From positions 1 through 6,653 of the forward strand of contig JAICZB010000140.1 of the NCBI GenBank assembly GCA_025933895.1: 6,653 bases of DNA, in the 5' to 3' direction. The notes under the pieces are model-generated. The model worked only from the letters and a program-made list of their open reading frames with translations, was not told the DNA's origin and did not search any database. The DNA comes from Thermoleophilia bacterium (GTDB lineage Bacteria > Actinomycetota > Thermoleophilia > Gaiellales > Gaiellaceae). Positions 1 to 6,653 of this stretch are shown here, one piece after another; the first letter of the stretch is position 1, and every line of letters starts with the position of its first letter. Position numbers and translations under genes: made by a program.

Positions 1-621
1 GCGGCCCGTGCGCTGATCGACGCGGGCGCCGACGGTGTCAAGCCGGGCGTCGGGCCGGGCGCGACGTGCACGACCCGCGTCGTGGCCGGGGTCGGAGTGC
101 CCCAGGTGTCGGCCGTGTACGAGGTGGCGCAGGTTGCCGCTCCTGAGGGCGTCTCGGTCGTCGCCGACGGCGGGCTGAATTCGTCCGGCGACGTCGCCAA
201 GGCGATCGCGGCGGGGGCGGACGTCGTCATGACCGGCTCGATGCTCGCCGGCACCGACGAGGCGCCCGGCGACGTCATCGTCGTCCAGGGCGAGCGCTTC
301 AAGGAGTACCGCGGCATGGGCTCGCTCGGCGCCATGAAGGCACGAGGGTTCTCGAAGGACAGGTACTTCCAGAACGACGTCGAGGACGTGGAGAAGCTCG
401 TCCCGGAGGGCATCGAGGGTCGGGTCGCATACAAGGGCCCGCTGGCGCCGATCGTCCACCAACTCGTCGGCGGCCTGCGACAGTCGATGGGCTATTGCGG
501 CGCGGCGACGATCGAGGAGATGAAGCTGGCGCGCTTCGTGCGCATCACCGGCGCCGGGCTGCGTGAGTCGCATCCGCACGACATGACGATCACGAAGGAG
601 GCGCCGAACTATCGGCGCTGA
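1..621 (+). CDS. guaB: IMP dehydrogenase, C-terminal part (5' end outside window)
   Basis: Inosine-5'-monophosphate dehydrogenase oxidises IMP to XMP with NAD+, the committed cytosolic step of guanine nucleotide synthesis. The reading frame is open from base 1, so the N-terminal half of the barrel and any CBS domains lie upstream of the window; 206 residues are visible. The catalytic loop reads GPGATCTTR, with the nucleophilic Cys at bases 67-69. The phosphate-binding segment follows (DGGLNSSGD, then AAGADVVMTGSMLAGT), then YRGMGSLGAM, the flap Arg-Tyr dyad at 361-366 (DRYFQ), EGIEGRVAYKG, and the terminal SHPHDMTITKEAPNY motif. All match the family, and the C-terminal third resembles mycobacterial GuaB2. 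One oddity is KPG just before the loop, where KVG is usual. The stop codon overlaps the guaA ribosome binding site, so the two genes are probably translationally coupled. Identification is near certain; only the length is unknown. Confidence 0.97.
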   Translation, partial: AARALIDAGADGVKPGVGPGATCTTRVVAGVGVPQVSAVYEVAQVAAPEGVSVVADGGLNSSGDVAKAIAAGADVVMTGSMLAGTDEAPGDVIVVQGERFKEYRGMGSLGAMKARGFSKDRYFQNDVEDVEKLVPEGIEGRVAYKGPLAPIVHQLVGGLRQSMGYCGAATIEEMKLARFVRITGAGLRESHPHDMTITKEAPNYRR

Positions 622-626
622 GGAGG
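620..626 (+). promoter_or_regulatory. Strong ribosome binding site of guaA, overlapping the guaB stop
   Basis: GAGGAGG at these bases is a near-perfect match to the anti-Shine-Dalgarno sequence. It shares bases 620-621 with the guaB TGA stop at 619-621, so a ribosome ending guaB sits on it. The first possible in-frame initiation triplet at a normal distance is CTG at 635, with 8 bases between. This site is the main evidence for choosing that start over GTG 716, which has no purine-rich sequence ahead of it. Confidence 0.8.
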
Positions 627-634
627 CACAGGTT

Positions 635-2185
635 CTGGAACTCCCGGCGCGGGATGACCGGCCTGTCCTCGTCCTCGACCTCGGTGGGCAGTACTCGCAG
701 CTGATCGCGCGGCGGGTGCGCGAGTGCCGTGTCTATTCCGAGCTCGTCGGCCACACGATCACGCCCGAGGCGGTTCGCGCCCGGAATCCGTACGCGCTCG
801 TGCTCAGCGGCGGCCCGTCGTCCGTGTACTCCGACGACGCGCCGCGCGTCGACCCGGCGCTGTTCGACCTCGGAGTGCCGACGCTCGGCATCTGTTACGG
901 CGCTCAGCTGATGGCGCTCGAGCTCGGCGGACGCGTCGACCGCACCGGCGTCTCGGAGTTCGGGCGCACCTCCATGGAGGCGAGCGAGTCGCGGCTGCTG
1001 GCGGACACTCCTCCCGAGCAGACGGTCTGGATGTCGCATCGCGACACGGTCGTCGCGGCTCCCGAGGGTGCACGCGTGGTCGCGAGCTCGCCGGCGACGC
1101 CGGTCGCCGCCTTCGAGGCGCCCGAGCGCGGCCTGTACGGCGTCCAGTTCCACCCGGAAGTCGTCCACACACCGCACGGGATGGACGTCCTGAAGAACTT
1201 CCTCTACCGCGTCGCCGGCGCGCCGCCGGCCTGGACTCCGGCCGCCGTGATCGAGGAGCAGGTAGCGCGGATCCAGGCCCAGGTCGGTCGCGAGCGCGTC
1301 CTCTGCGCGCTGTCGGGCGGAGTCGACTCCTCCGTCGCCGCGCTGCTCGTGCACAAGGCGGTCGGCGAGCAGCTCACGTGCGTCTTCGTCGACCACGGCC
1401 TGTTGCGCCAGGACGAGGCCGAGCAGGTCGTCGAGACCTTCGGCGAGCACTTCCAGGTCCCGCTAGTCCACGTGCAGGCGCAGGAGCGATTCCTCGAGCT
1501 GCTCGACGGCGTCGAGGAGCCGGAGGAGAAGCGCAAGATCATCGGCCGCGAGTTCATCCGCGTCTTCGAGGAGGAGGCCCGCAGGCTCGGCGACGTCCGC
1601 TGGCTCGTGCAGGGCACGCTCTACTCCGACGTGATCGAATCGGGCGGGACGGAGGGCGTTGCCGCCACGATCAAGTCGCATCACAACGTCGGCGGCCTGC
1701 CCCCCGACATGAGGATGCGCCTCGTCGAGCCGCTGAGGCTCCTGTTCAAGGACGAGGTGCGGCGCGTGGGCGAGGAGCTCGGAATGCCCGAGCGGATGGT
1801 CTGGCGCCAGCCGTTCCCCGGCCCGGGCCTTGCGATCCGGATCATCGGCGCGGTCACCGCGGAGCGGCTCGAGATCCTCCGGCAGGCCGACGCGGTGCTC
1901 CAGGAGGAGGTGCGGCGCGCCGGCCTCTACGGCGAGTTGTGGCAGTCGTTCGCGGTGCTGCCGGCGGTGCGCTCCGTGGGAGTGCAGGGCGACGAGCGCA
2001 CGTACGGCTATCCGATCGCGATCCGCGCGGTGACGAGCGACGACGCGATGACCGCCGACTGGGCGCGGCTCCCGTACGACCTCGTGGAGACGATCTCGGC
2101 GCGGATCGTGAACGAGATCCCGGGCGTCAACCGCGTGGTGCTCGACGTGACGTCGAAGCCCCCCGCCACGATCGAGTGGGAATAG
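635..2185 (+). CDS. guaA: GMP synthase (glutamine-hydrolysing), probable CTG start
   Basis: GMP synthase aminates XMP to GMP using glutamine and ATP. Starting at CTG 635 gives 516 residues, close to the 525 of E. coli. The class I glutamine amidotransferase domain comes first: LDLGGQY at residues 14-20, SGGP at 58-61, nucleophile Cys87 in GICYGAQ, and His173/Glu175 in QFHPE; E. coli has Cys86, His181 and Glu183. The ATP pyrophosphatase domain carries the P-loop SGGVDSS at 227-233. The C-terminal part has HHNVGGLP at 349-356, PFPGPGLAIRI at 393-403 and the terminal TSKPPATIEWE. No ATG, GTG or TTG occurs in frame between the upstream stop (584-586) and GTG 716. A start at 716 would remove the first strand of the amidotransferase domain, so CTG 635 behind GAGGAGG is preferred. 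A base error in the assembly is the alternative. The gene lies 13 bases after guaB, in the same pathway. Function is certain; the start is about 70% sure. Confidence 0.96.
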   Translation: MELPARDDRPVLVLDLGGQYSQLIARRVRECRVYSELVGHTITPEAVRARNPYALVLSGGPSSVYSDDAPRVDPALFDLGVPTLGICYGAQLMALELGGRVDRTGVSEFGRTSMEASESRLLADTPPEQTVWMSHRDTVVAAPEGARVVASSPATPVAAFEAPERGLYGVQFHPEVVHTPHGMDVLKNFLYRVAGAPPAWTPAAVIEEQVARIQAQVGRERVLCALSGGVDSSVAALLVHKAVGEQLTCVFVDHGLLRQDEAEQVVETFGEHFQVPLVHVQAQERFLELLDGVEEPEEKRKIIGREFIRVFEEEARRLGDVRWLVQGTLYSDVIESGGTEGVAATIKSHHNVGGLPPDMRMRLVEPLRLLFKDEVRRVGEELGMPERMVWRQPFPGPGLAIRIIGAVTAERLEILRQADAVLQEEVRRAGLYGELWQSFAVLPAVRSVGVQGDERTYGYPIAIRAVTSDDAMTADWARLPYDLVETISARIVNEIPGVNRVVLDVTSKPPATIEWE

Positions 2186-2202
2186 CCGTTCTGTTCGGCT
2201 TT
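2184..2202 (+). terminator. Weak terminator-like hairpin after guaA
   Basis: AGCCG (2184-2188) pairs with CGGCT (2196-2200) around a 7-base loop, followed by TT and G. The stem overlaps the guaA stop codon. Five base pairs and a very short T run make a poor intrinsic terminator, so it may be chance or may only attenuate read-through into the next gene. Its position between two functionally unrelated genes is the main argument for it. Confidence 0.25.
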
Positions 2203-2229
2203 GTAGCTCGGCTCACATCGGATTAGGCT
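2201..2229 (+). promoter_or_regulatory. Candidate leaderless promoter of the cyclase-ATPase gene
   Basis: A -10-like TAGGCT (fits the actinobacterial TANNNT form) lies at 2224-2229, and TTGTAG at 2201-2206 could serve as a weak -35 with a 17-base spacer. Only 7 bases separate the -10 from the GTG start at 2237, so transcription would begin at or next to the start codon. That is the usual geometry of leaderless actinobacterial genes. Consistent with this, no Shine-Dalgarno-like sequence precedes the GTG. The call rests on short motifs only. Confidence 0.45.
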
Positions 2230-2236
2230 CCATTTC

Positions 2237-5200
2237 GTGGCTGTTTGCGCCTCGTGCGGTCGCGAGAATCGCGAGGGACGGAAGTTCTGCGTCGGTTGCG
2301 GCCGGTCCCTCCCGGTCGAGCTCACCTGTCCTTCGTGCGGCGCGCCGTACGAGCCGGACGAGAGCTTCTGCGGTGACTGCGGCACTGCGCTCGGCGCGGC
2401 TCTGGCAGCACCTCTAGAGGCGGCGGTCGCGGAGCGCCGGCTCGTATCGGTTCTGTTCGGCGACCTCGTCGGCTTCACAACGCTCTCGGAGTCGCGCGAC
2501 CCGGAGGAGGTGCGCGAGCTCCTCTCCCGCTACTTCGACACCTGCCGGCGGCTCGTCGGCCTCTACGGCGGCGTGGTGGAGAAGTTCATCGGCGACGCCG
2601 TGATGGCGGTGTGGGGGACTCCTGTGGCGACCGAGGACGACGCGGAGCGCGCCGTCCGCACCGCGCTCGACCTCGTCGCAGCGGTGCAGGCGCTGGGCCA
2701 GGAAGCGGGAATCGACGGCCTGAGGGCGCGCGCCGGCGTGCTCACCGGCGAGGCCGCTGTCAACACGGCCGCGGTCGGCGAGGGGATGGTGGCCGGCGAC
2801 CTCGTCAACACCGCTTCGCGCGTGCAGTCGGTAGCCGAGCCCGGGTCGGTCTTCGTCGGCGAGGCGACGCGGCGGGCGACCGAGGGAGCCGTCGTCTACG
2901 AGCCGGCCGGCAGCTTCGAGCTGAAAGGCAAGGAAGGCGAGACGCCGCTGTGGCGCGCCCTGCGGGTCGTCTCCGGACGGGGCGGCTCACTGAAGTCCGA
3001 GCGTCTGGAGGCGCCCTTTGTCGGCCGTGAGCGGGAGTTGCGCCAGATCAAGGATCTCTTCCACGTCAGCGCCGAGGAGGGGCGCGCGCAGCTGGTCTCG
3101 GTGACGGGCATCGCCGGCATCGGCAAGTCGCGACTCGCGTGGGAGTTCTACAAGTACTTCGACGGGATCGTCCAGACCATCTACTGGCACCGCGGCCGCT
3201 GTCTCGCCTACGGCGAAGGAGTGACGTACTGGGCGTTGGCGGACATGGTGCGCTGGCGCTGCGGGATCGCAGAGGACGAAGAGCCGGTCGAGGCGGGGCA
3301 GAAGCTGAGCGCGGCGCTAGAGGAGCACTTGCTCGACCCCGAGGAACGGAGCTTCGTCGAGCCTCGGCTGGCCCATCTGCTCGCACTCGGCGAAGGCGCT
3401 TCGTACGACCGGCAGGACCTGTTCGCCGCCTGGCGGCTCTTCTTCGAGCGGCTCGCCGACACGTATCCGACCATCCTCGCCTTCGAGGACATGCAGTGGG
3501 CGGACGCGTCGTTGCTCGACTTCGTCGAGTACCTGCTCGAGTGGTCGCGCGACAAGCCGTTGTTCGTGGTCACCCTGGCCCGTCCTGAGCTGACGGAGAA
3601 GCGGCCGACTTGGGGCGCAGGGCACCGGAACTTCACCTCGCTCTACCTGGAGCCGCTCTCGGCGCGGGCGATGGAGGAGCTGCTGGTCGGGCTCGTGCCC
3701 GGACTTCCCCCTCAGCTGCGCGAGCAGATCCTCGAACGAGCCGAGGGTATTCCGTTGTATGCGGTCGAGACGGTGCGGATGCTGCTCGACCGCAGCCTGC
3801 TCGTGCAGGAGGGCTCGAGCTATCAACTCGTCGGCGAGGTGGACACGCTCGAGGTGCCCGAGACGCTACACGCGCTCATCGCCGCCCGGCTCGACGGCCT
3901 GTCGCCCGACGAGCGGCGGCTGCTCGGCGACGCAGCGGTGCTCGGCAAGACGTTCATGCCGCAGGCGCTCGCAGCACTGAGCGGGTTCGAGACGACCAGG
4001 CTGGAGGAGCTGCTCACCACCATGGTGCGACGTGAGGTGCTGGGCCTGCAGTCCGATCCGCGCTCGCCGGAGCAGGGCCAGTACACGTTCCTCCAGGACC
4101 TCCTGCGCCACGTCGCGTACGAGACCCTCCCGAAGCGGGAACGCCGGGAGAAGCACCTTGCGGCCGCCCAGTACCTCTCGGCCTTTCTGGGCGAGGACGA
4201 GGTCTCGGAGGTCATTGCCTCCCATCTGCTCGATGCGTACCGACTCGACCCCGATGCGGACGACGGCGAGGGCCTGCGCCGGCGAGCACACGAGGCGCTC
4301 TTGCGCGCGGGAGCCCGTGCGGCGTCGCTCGGTGCCTCGACAGAGGCACGCCGCTACTTCGAGCAGGCCGCCGAGCTGGGCGCCGACCCGCACGCTCGCG
4401 GCACTGCGCTGAGCCAGGCGGGAGAGATGGCACAGGCTGCCGGAGAGAGCGAAGCCGCCTCCGCGCTCTTCGAGCAGGCGATGGCCCTGTACGAGTCCGT
4501 GGGCGATACGCATGCGGCCGCTCGGATCTCGAGCTGGCTCGGGGTGGTCGAGAGGACCAGGGGCGGCAAGCTCGAGGAGGTCCTGGAGCGCCTCGAGCGG
4601 GCCTATGCGGTCATCGGCGAGGACGAGCCCGACGAAGACCTCGCCCTGCTCCTGTCCCGGCTCGGCAGTACCCACTTCTTTGCAGGAAATCTCGAACGCG
4701 CGGCGGAGCTGGTCGAGCGCTCGCTCGACATCGCCGAGGCGCTTCAGCTCCCCGAACAGCTGGCCCGCGGGTGGAACGGGAAGGCGATCCAGCTCATGGC
4801 GCACCGCCCCCAGGAAGCACGCGCTCTCCTCCAGCTCTCGCTCGAGACGAGCGTCGCGAACGAGCTCTACCAAACCGCGAGCGTCGTCCGGAACAACCTC
4901 TCCGAGCTGGGGCTGCGGCGGGATCGGTACGGCGAGTCACTGGCGCACCTCGAGCAGGGGCTCGAGCTGGCACGGCGGATCGGCGCCCGCTCGGTGGAAT
5001 GGACCGTTCTGGGTGAGATGACCTACGCGCTGAGCATGCTCGGCCGTTGGGACGAGGCGACTGCGAGATTCGAAGAGATTCCGGAGGTCCAGCTGCAGGC
5101 CGGCCCGCAGGTCAGCAGCGTCCTCAACGGCGTGCTGGAGCTCCTCCTGCACCGGGGTCGGCTCGAGCAGGCCCGGGAGCTCCTTGGACGCTTCGAAGGG

Positions 5201-5755
5201 CTCGGGCGCTCGGGTGAGGTGCAGATGCAAGGCGGCTACGAGGCTGCTGTTGCCGCGGTCCGCCTCGCCGAGGGAAGTCACGAAGCGGCCCTCACGGCAG
5301 CCGAGCGTGCGGTCGCGACCGCCGAATCCATCGGCATCGACAGCCAGGGGGCGAAGCTCGGTCTCGTCCACGCCCTCGAAGCTGCGAGCGCTCTCGGCCA
5401 GCGGGCCAAGGTGAACGAGCTCCTCGGGATGGTCGACGAACGCCCACCGGGACTGCGCGCGCCCCTCCTCGAAGCGACCGCCCACCGCTTCCGCGCCCAC
5501 CTCGCGGGCGACGATCCCGGCGCCGACCGCCACTTCACGGCGGCGGCTGCACAGCTCCGCGTTCTCGAGCTGCCGTTCTATTTCGCCGTCGTCCAGCTCG
5601 AGCACGGGGAGTGGCTCACCGCTCGCGGCCGGCCCGACGACGGGCAGCCTCTGCTCGCGGAAGCGCGCGGGACATTCGAGCACCTGCAGGCGCAGCCTTG
5701 GGTGGAGCGGGTCGACGGTGTCGCGCCGAGTGCTACCGCCGGCGTCCTCGCCTGA
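2237..5755 (+). CDS. Zinc ribbon - class III cyclase - ATPase - TPR signalling protein
   Basis: A 1172-residue cytosolic protein with no signal peptide or membrane segment. Two zinc ribbons have identical CxxC-x10-CxxC spacing (Cys4/7/18/21 and Cys31/34/45/48). A class III nucleotide cyclase domain spans about 66-243: metal Asp76 (FGDLVGFT) and Asp120 (KFIGDAVMAVWG), purine-contact Lys116, and transition-state Asn191 and Arg195 (VNTASR). The residue seven before Asn191, normally Asp or Thr, is Met184, so substrate and activity are uncertain. A STAND/AAA-like ATPase follows (about 260-640): FVGRERE at 261-267, Walker A GIAGIGKS at 291-298, Walker B ILAFED at 413-418, and ARPEL at 448-452. From about 690 to 1150 is a TPR-like helical tail, with clear units near 803-840 and 925-948. 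There is no C-terminal DNA-binding helix-turn-helix. GTG 2237 is the only usual start between the in-frame stop at 2204-2206 and the first ribbon. This architecture is widespread in actinobacteria and rhizobia, and its core resembles mammalian soluble adenylyl cyclase, but its ligand and role are unknown. Domain assignment is firm; cellular function is not. Confidence 0.92.
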   Translation: MAVCASCGRENREGRKFCVGCGRSLPVELTCPSCGAPYEPDESFCGDCGTALGAALAAPLEAAVAERRLVSVLFGDLVGFTTLSESRDPEEVRELLSRYFDTCRRLVGLYGGVVEKFIGDAVMAVWGTPVATEDDAERAVRTALDLVAAVQALGQEAGIDGLRARAGVLTGEAAVNTAAVGEGMVAGDLVNTASRVQSVAEPGSVFVGEATRRATEGAVVYEPAGSFELKGKEGETPLWRALRVVSGRGGSLKSERLEAPFVGRERELRQIKDLFHVSAEEGRAQLVSVTGIAGIGKSRLAWEFYKYFDGIVQTIYWHRGRCLAYGEGVTYWALADMVRWRCGIAEDEEPVEAGQKLSAALEEHLLDPEERSFVEPRLAHLLALGEGASYDRQDLFAAWRLFFERLADTYPTILAFEDMQWADASLLDFVEYLLEWSRDKPLFVVTLARPELTEKRPTWGAGHRNFTSLYLEPLSARAMEELLVGLVPGLPPQLREQILERAEGIPLYAVETVRMLLDRSLLVQEGSSYQLVGEVDTLEVPETLHALIAARLDGLSPDERRLLGDAAVLGKTFMPQALAALSGFETTRLEELLTTMVRREVLGLQSDPRSPEQGQYTFLQDLLRHVAYETLPKRERREKHLAAAQYLSAFLGEDEVSEVIASHLLDAYRLDPDADDGEGLRRRAHEALLRAGARAASLGASTEARRYFEQAAELGADPHARGTALSQAGEMAQAAGESEAASALFEQAMALYESVGDTHAAARISSWLGVVERTRGGKLEEVLERLERAYAVIGEDEPDEDLALLLSRLGSTHFFAGNLERAAELVERSLDIAEALQLPEQLARGWNGKAIQLMAHRPQEARALLQLSLETSVANELYQTASVVRNNLSELGLRRDRYGESLAHLEQGLELARRIGARSVEWTVLGEMTYALSMLGRWDEATARFEEIPEVQLQAGPQVSSVLNGVLELLLHRGRLEQARELLGRFEGLGRSGEVQMQGGYEAAVAAVRLAEGSHEAALTAAERAVATAESIGIDSQGAKLGLVHALEAASALGQRAKVNELLGMVDERPPGLRAPLLEATAHRFRAHLAGDDPGADRHFTAAAAQLRVLELPFYFAVVQLEHGEWLTARGRPDDGQPLLAEARGTFEHLQAQPWVERVDGVAPSATAGVLA

Positions 5756-5761
5756 CCTCGG

Positions 5762-6367
5762 ATGGACTCCTTCTACGAGCTGCTCAAGAGGCGCCGGGCC
5801 GTCCGCAGCTACACCGGCGAGCGCGTGCCGCGCGAGACGCTCGAGCGGATCGCCCGCGCTGCGCGTCGCGGGCCCAACGCCGGCTACAGCCAGGGCCTGC
5901 GGCTGCTCGTCGTCGACGATCCGCAGACGATCGAGCAGCTCGCGGCGATGCAGGAGGACGAGGGCTCGCAGGCCTGGTTCGGCAAGGCTGCGGCGCACAT
6001 CCTCGTCCTGACGCGCGAGCAGGACTACCACGACCGCTACAACCAGCCTGACAAGCTCGCCGTCACGGGCGGCGTCGAGGTCGTGTGGCCGGTGCCGTTC
6101 TGGCACGTCGACGCCGGCGCGGCGCTGATGCTCGTGTGGCTGGCAGCGCTGGAGGAAGGGCTCGGCGCGGGCGTCTACGGCGTGCCGGTGGAGGAGGACG
6201 CGCGCTGGCGAGAGCTGCTCGCGATCCCGGGCGACCTGACGATCGTGGTCGGAGTGACCATCGGGCATCCCGCCGCCGACCCGGACTGGGACCGCGCGAC
6301 GAGCGCCTTCTCGCAGCGTCGCCGCGCGCAGGACGAGGTGGTCCGGTGGAACCGCTGGAGCTCGTAG
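5762..6367 (+). CDS. Nitroreductase-family FMN-dependent oxidoreductase
   Basis: A 201-residue protein, typical length for single-domain nitroreductases, which bind FMN as dimers and reduce substrates with NAD(P)H. The N-terminal FMN-phosphate motif is seen as RRRAVRSY at residues 10-17, followed by GPNAGYSQG at 37-45, which takes the place of the usual PSAxNxQPW. YHDRYNQPDK at 89-98 and WPVPFWHVDAGAAL at 109-122 resemble a subgroup I associate with actinobacteria. EGLGAGVYGV (132-141) and VGVTIGHP (163-170) are the usual C-terminal flavin-side and closing strand elements. The substrate cannot be told from sequence. ATG 5762 lies 6 bases after the stop of the cyclase-ATPase gene, and I see no Shine-Dalgarno sequence, so its translation may be coupled to that gene. 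The 3' end overlaps the next gene by 22 bases. Confidence 0.9.
   Translation: MDSFYELLKRRRAVRSYTGERVPRETLERIARAARRGPNAGYSQGLRLLVVDDPQTIEQLAAMQEDEGSQAWFGKAAAHILVLTREQDYHDRYNQPDKLAVTGGVEVVWPVPFWHVDAGAALMLVWLAALEEGLGAGVYGVPVEEDARWRELLAIPGDLTIVVGVTIGHPAADPDWDRATSAFSQRRRAQDEVVRWNRWSS
6335..6341 (+). promoter_or_regulatory. Probable ribosome binding site inside the nitroreductase 3' end
   Basis: GAGGTGG lies four bases before GTG 6346 and is a fair match to a Shine-Dalgarno sequence, though the spacing is short. It falls within the coding sequence of the nitroreductase, supporting overlapping, co-transcribed genes. Confidence 0.45.
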
Positions 6368-6653
6368 AGCGGCTCGCCCACGCCCGGATCGGTGCGACGT
6401 TCAACCAGTACGCGGGCTCGGCGCTCCTGCAAGATCGCCTCGTGCGTTACCTCGGCTCGCAGGCCGACGCGCGGGTCGTGCTCGTGGGGGAGGCGGCCGG
6501 CTACCGGGGCGCGCGGGTCAGCGGCATCCCGTTCACGTCCGAGCGCCAGCTCACGGAGGCCGGTCCGGCGGAGGCCACGGCGACGATCGTGCATCGCGTG
6601 CTCGCGCTGCTCGGCGTCGAGGATGAGGTGCTGCTGTGGAACGTCGTGCCGAC
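6346..6653 (+). CDS. Uracil-DNA glycosylase superfamily protein, N-terminal part
   Basis: The open frame from GTG 6346 runs off the window after 102 complete codons. It begins MEPLELVERLAHARIGATFN, with FNQY at 19-22. The key segment is VLVGEAAGYRG (residues 45-55) followed by GIPFTSE (60-66). This corresponds to the GEAPG...GxPF uracil-binding motif of family 4-type uracil-DNA glycosylases, here with Ala for Pro. LLWNVVP at 96-102 matches the strand that follows, usually ending in Asn-x-x-P. Such enzymes remove uracil from DNA as the first step of base excision repair, but some superfamily members have other or unknown activity. The C-terminal His-containing motif is outside the window. The gene overlaps the nitroreductase by 22 bases in another frame. 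Family call fairly sure; activity untested. Confidence 0.8.
   Translation, partial: MEPLELVERLAHARIGATFNQYAGSALLQDRLVRYLGSQADARVVLVGEAAGYRGARVSGIPFTSERQLTEAGPAEATATIVHRVLALLGVEDEVLLWNVVP

Noticed and set aside
716..718. GTG as the start of guaA
   Set aside because: It would delete the conserved LDLGGQY strand encoded just upstream and has no ribosome binding site.
590..1450. Open frame of 286 residues on the - strand opposite guaA
   Set aside because: It lies opposite strongly conserved guaA codons, and its composition is that of an antisense shadow.
724..2226. Open frame of 500 residues on the + strand overlapping guaA in another frame
   Set aside because: The translation is extremely Arg/Ala/Gly-rich and matches nothing, while the guaA frame carries every family motif.
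3866..4873. Open frame of 335 residues on the - strand within the ATPase-TPR region
   Set aside because: It is a shadow of the coding strand, with no recognisable domain and biased composition.
2237..5755. Anti-phage system (Avs-like STAND protein or Pycsar-type cyclase)
   Set aside because: There is no effector domain (nuclease, TIR or membrane) in the protein or its neighbours, and it sits among housekeeping genes. The architecture fits a widespread signalling family better.
4937..6268. Open frame of 443 residues on the - strand across the end of the cyclase-ATPase gene and the nitroreductase
   Set aside because: It is antisense to two confidently recognised genes, crosses the boundary between them, has low-complexity Arg/Leu/Glu-rich composition and no family motif. 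Long antisense frames are expected at this GC content.

Overview
The window is a GC-rich (roughly 70%), densely coding stretch with five genes, all on the + strand. Frequent GTG starts, G/C-ending codons, a mycobacterial-like IMP dehydrogenase C-terminus and a likely leaderless promoter suggest an actinobacterium. The style of the genes would fit a deep lineage such as Thermoleophilia/Gaiellales, but that placement is an inference from memory of similar proteins, not a search result.

Region 1 (1-2185) is a guaB-guaA pair for guanine nucleotide synthesis: IMP to XMP (guaB, 5' end cut off by the window) and XMP to GMP (guaA). The guaA start is unusual. No ATG, GTG or TTG lies in frame ahead of its conserved N-terminal strand, but a CTG sits 8 bases after a GAGGAGG ribosome binding site that overlaps the guaB stop codon.

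Region 2 (2186-5755) starts with a 51-base gap holding a weak terminator-like hairpin and a promoter placed for leaderless transcription. It is followed by a 1172-residue signalling protein: two zinc ribbons, a class III nucleotide cyclase domain, a STAND/AAA-like ATPase and a long TPR-type helical tail. Most cyclase catalytic residues are present, but the position that normally holds the purine-contacting Asp/Thr is Met.

Region 3 (5756-6653) holds a nitroreductase-family flavoprotein gene 6 bases after the signalling gene. A uracil-DNA glycosylase superfamily gene starts inside the nitroreductase 3' end and runs off the window. The last three genes are packed tightly enough to be one transcription unit, although their functions do not form an obvious pathway.

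No stretch longer than about 60 bases lacks a gene. I saw no tRNA, rRNA, CRISPR array, insertion sequence or attachment site. The region looks like ordinary chromosome; the large signalling protein and the guaA start are the parts that deserve a second look.
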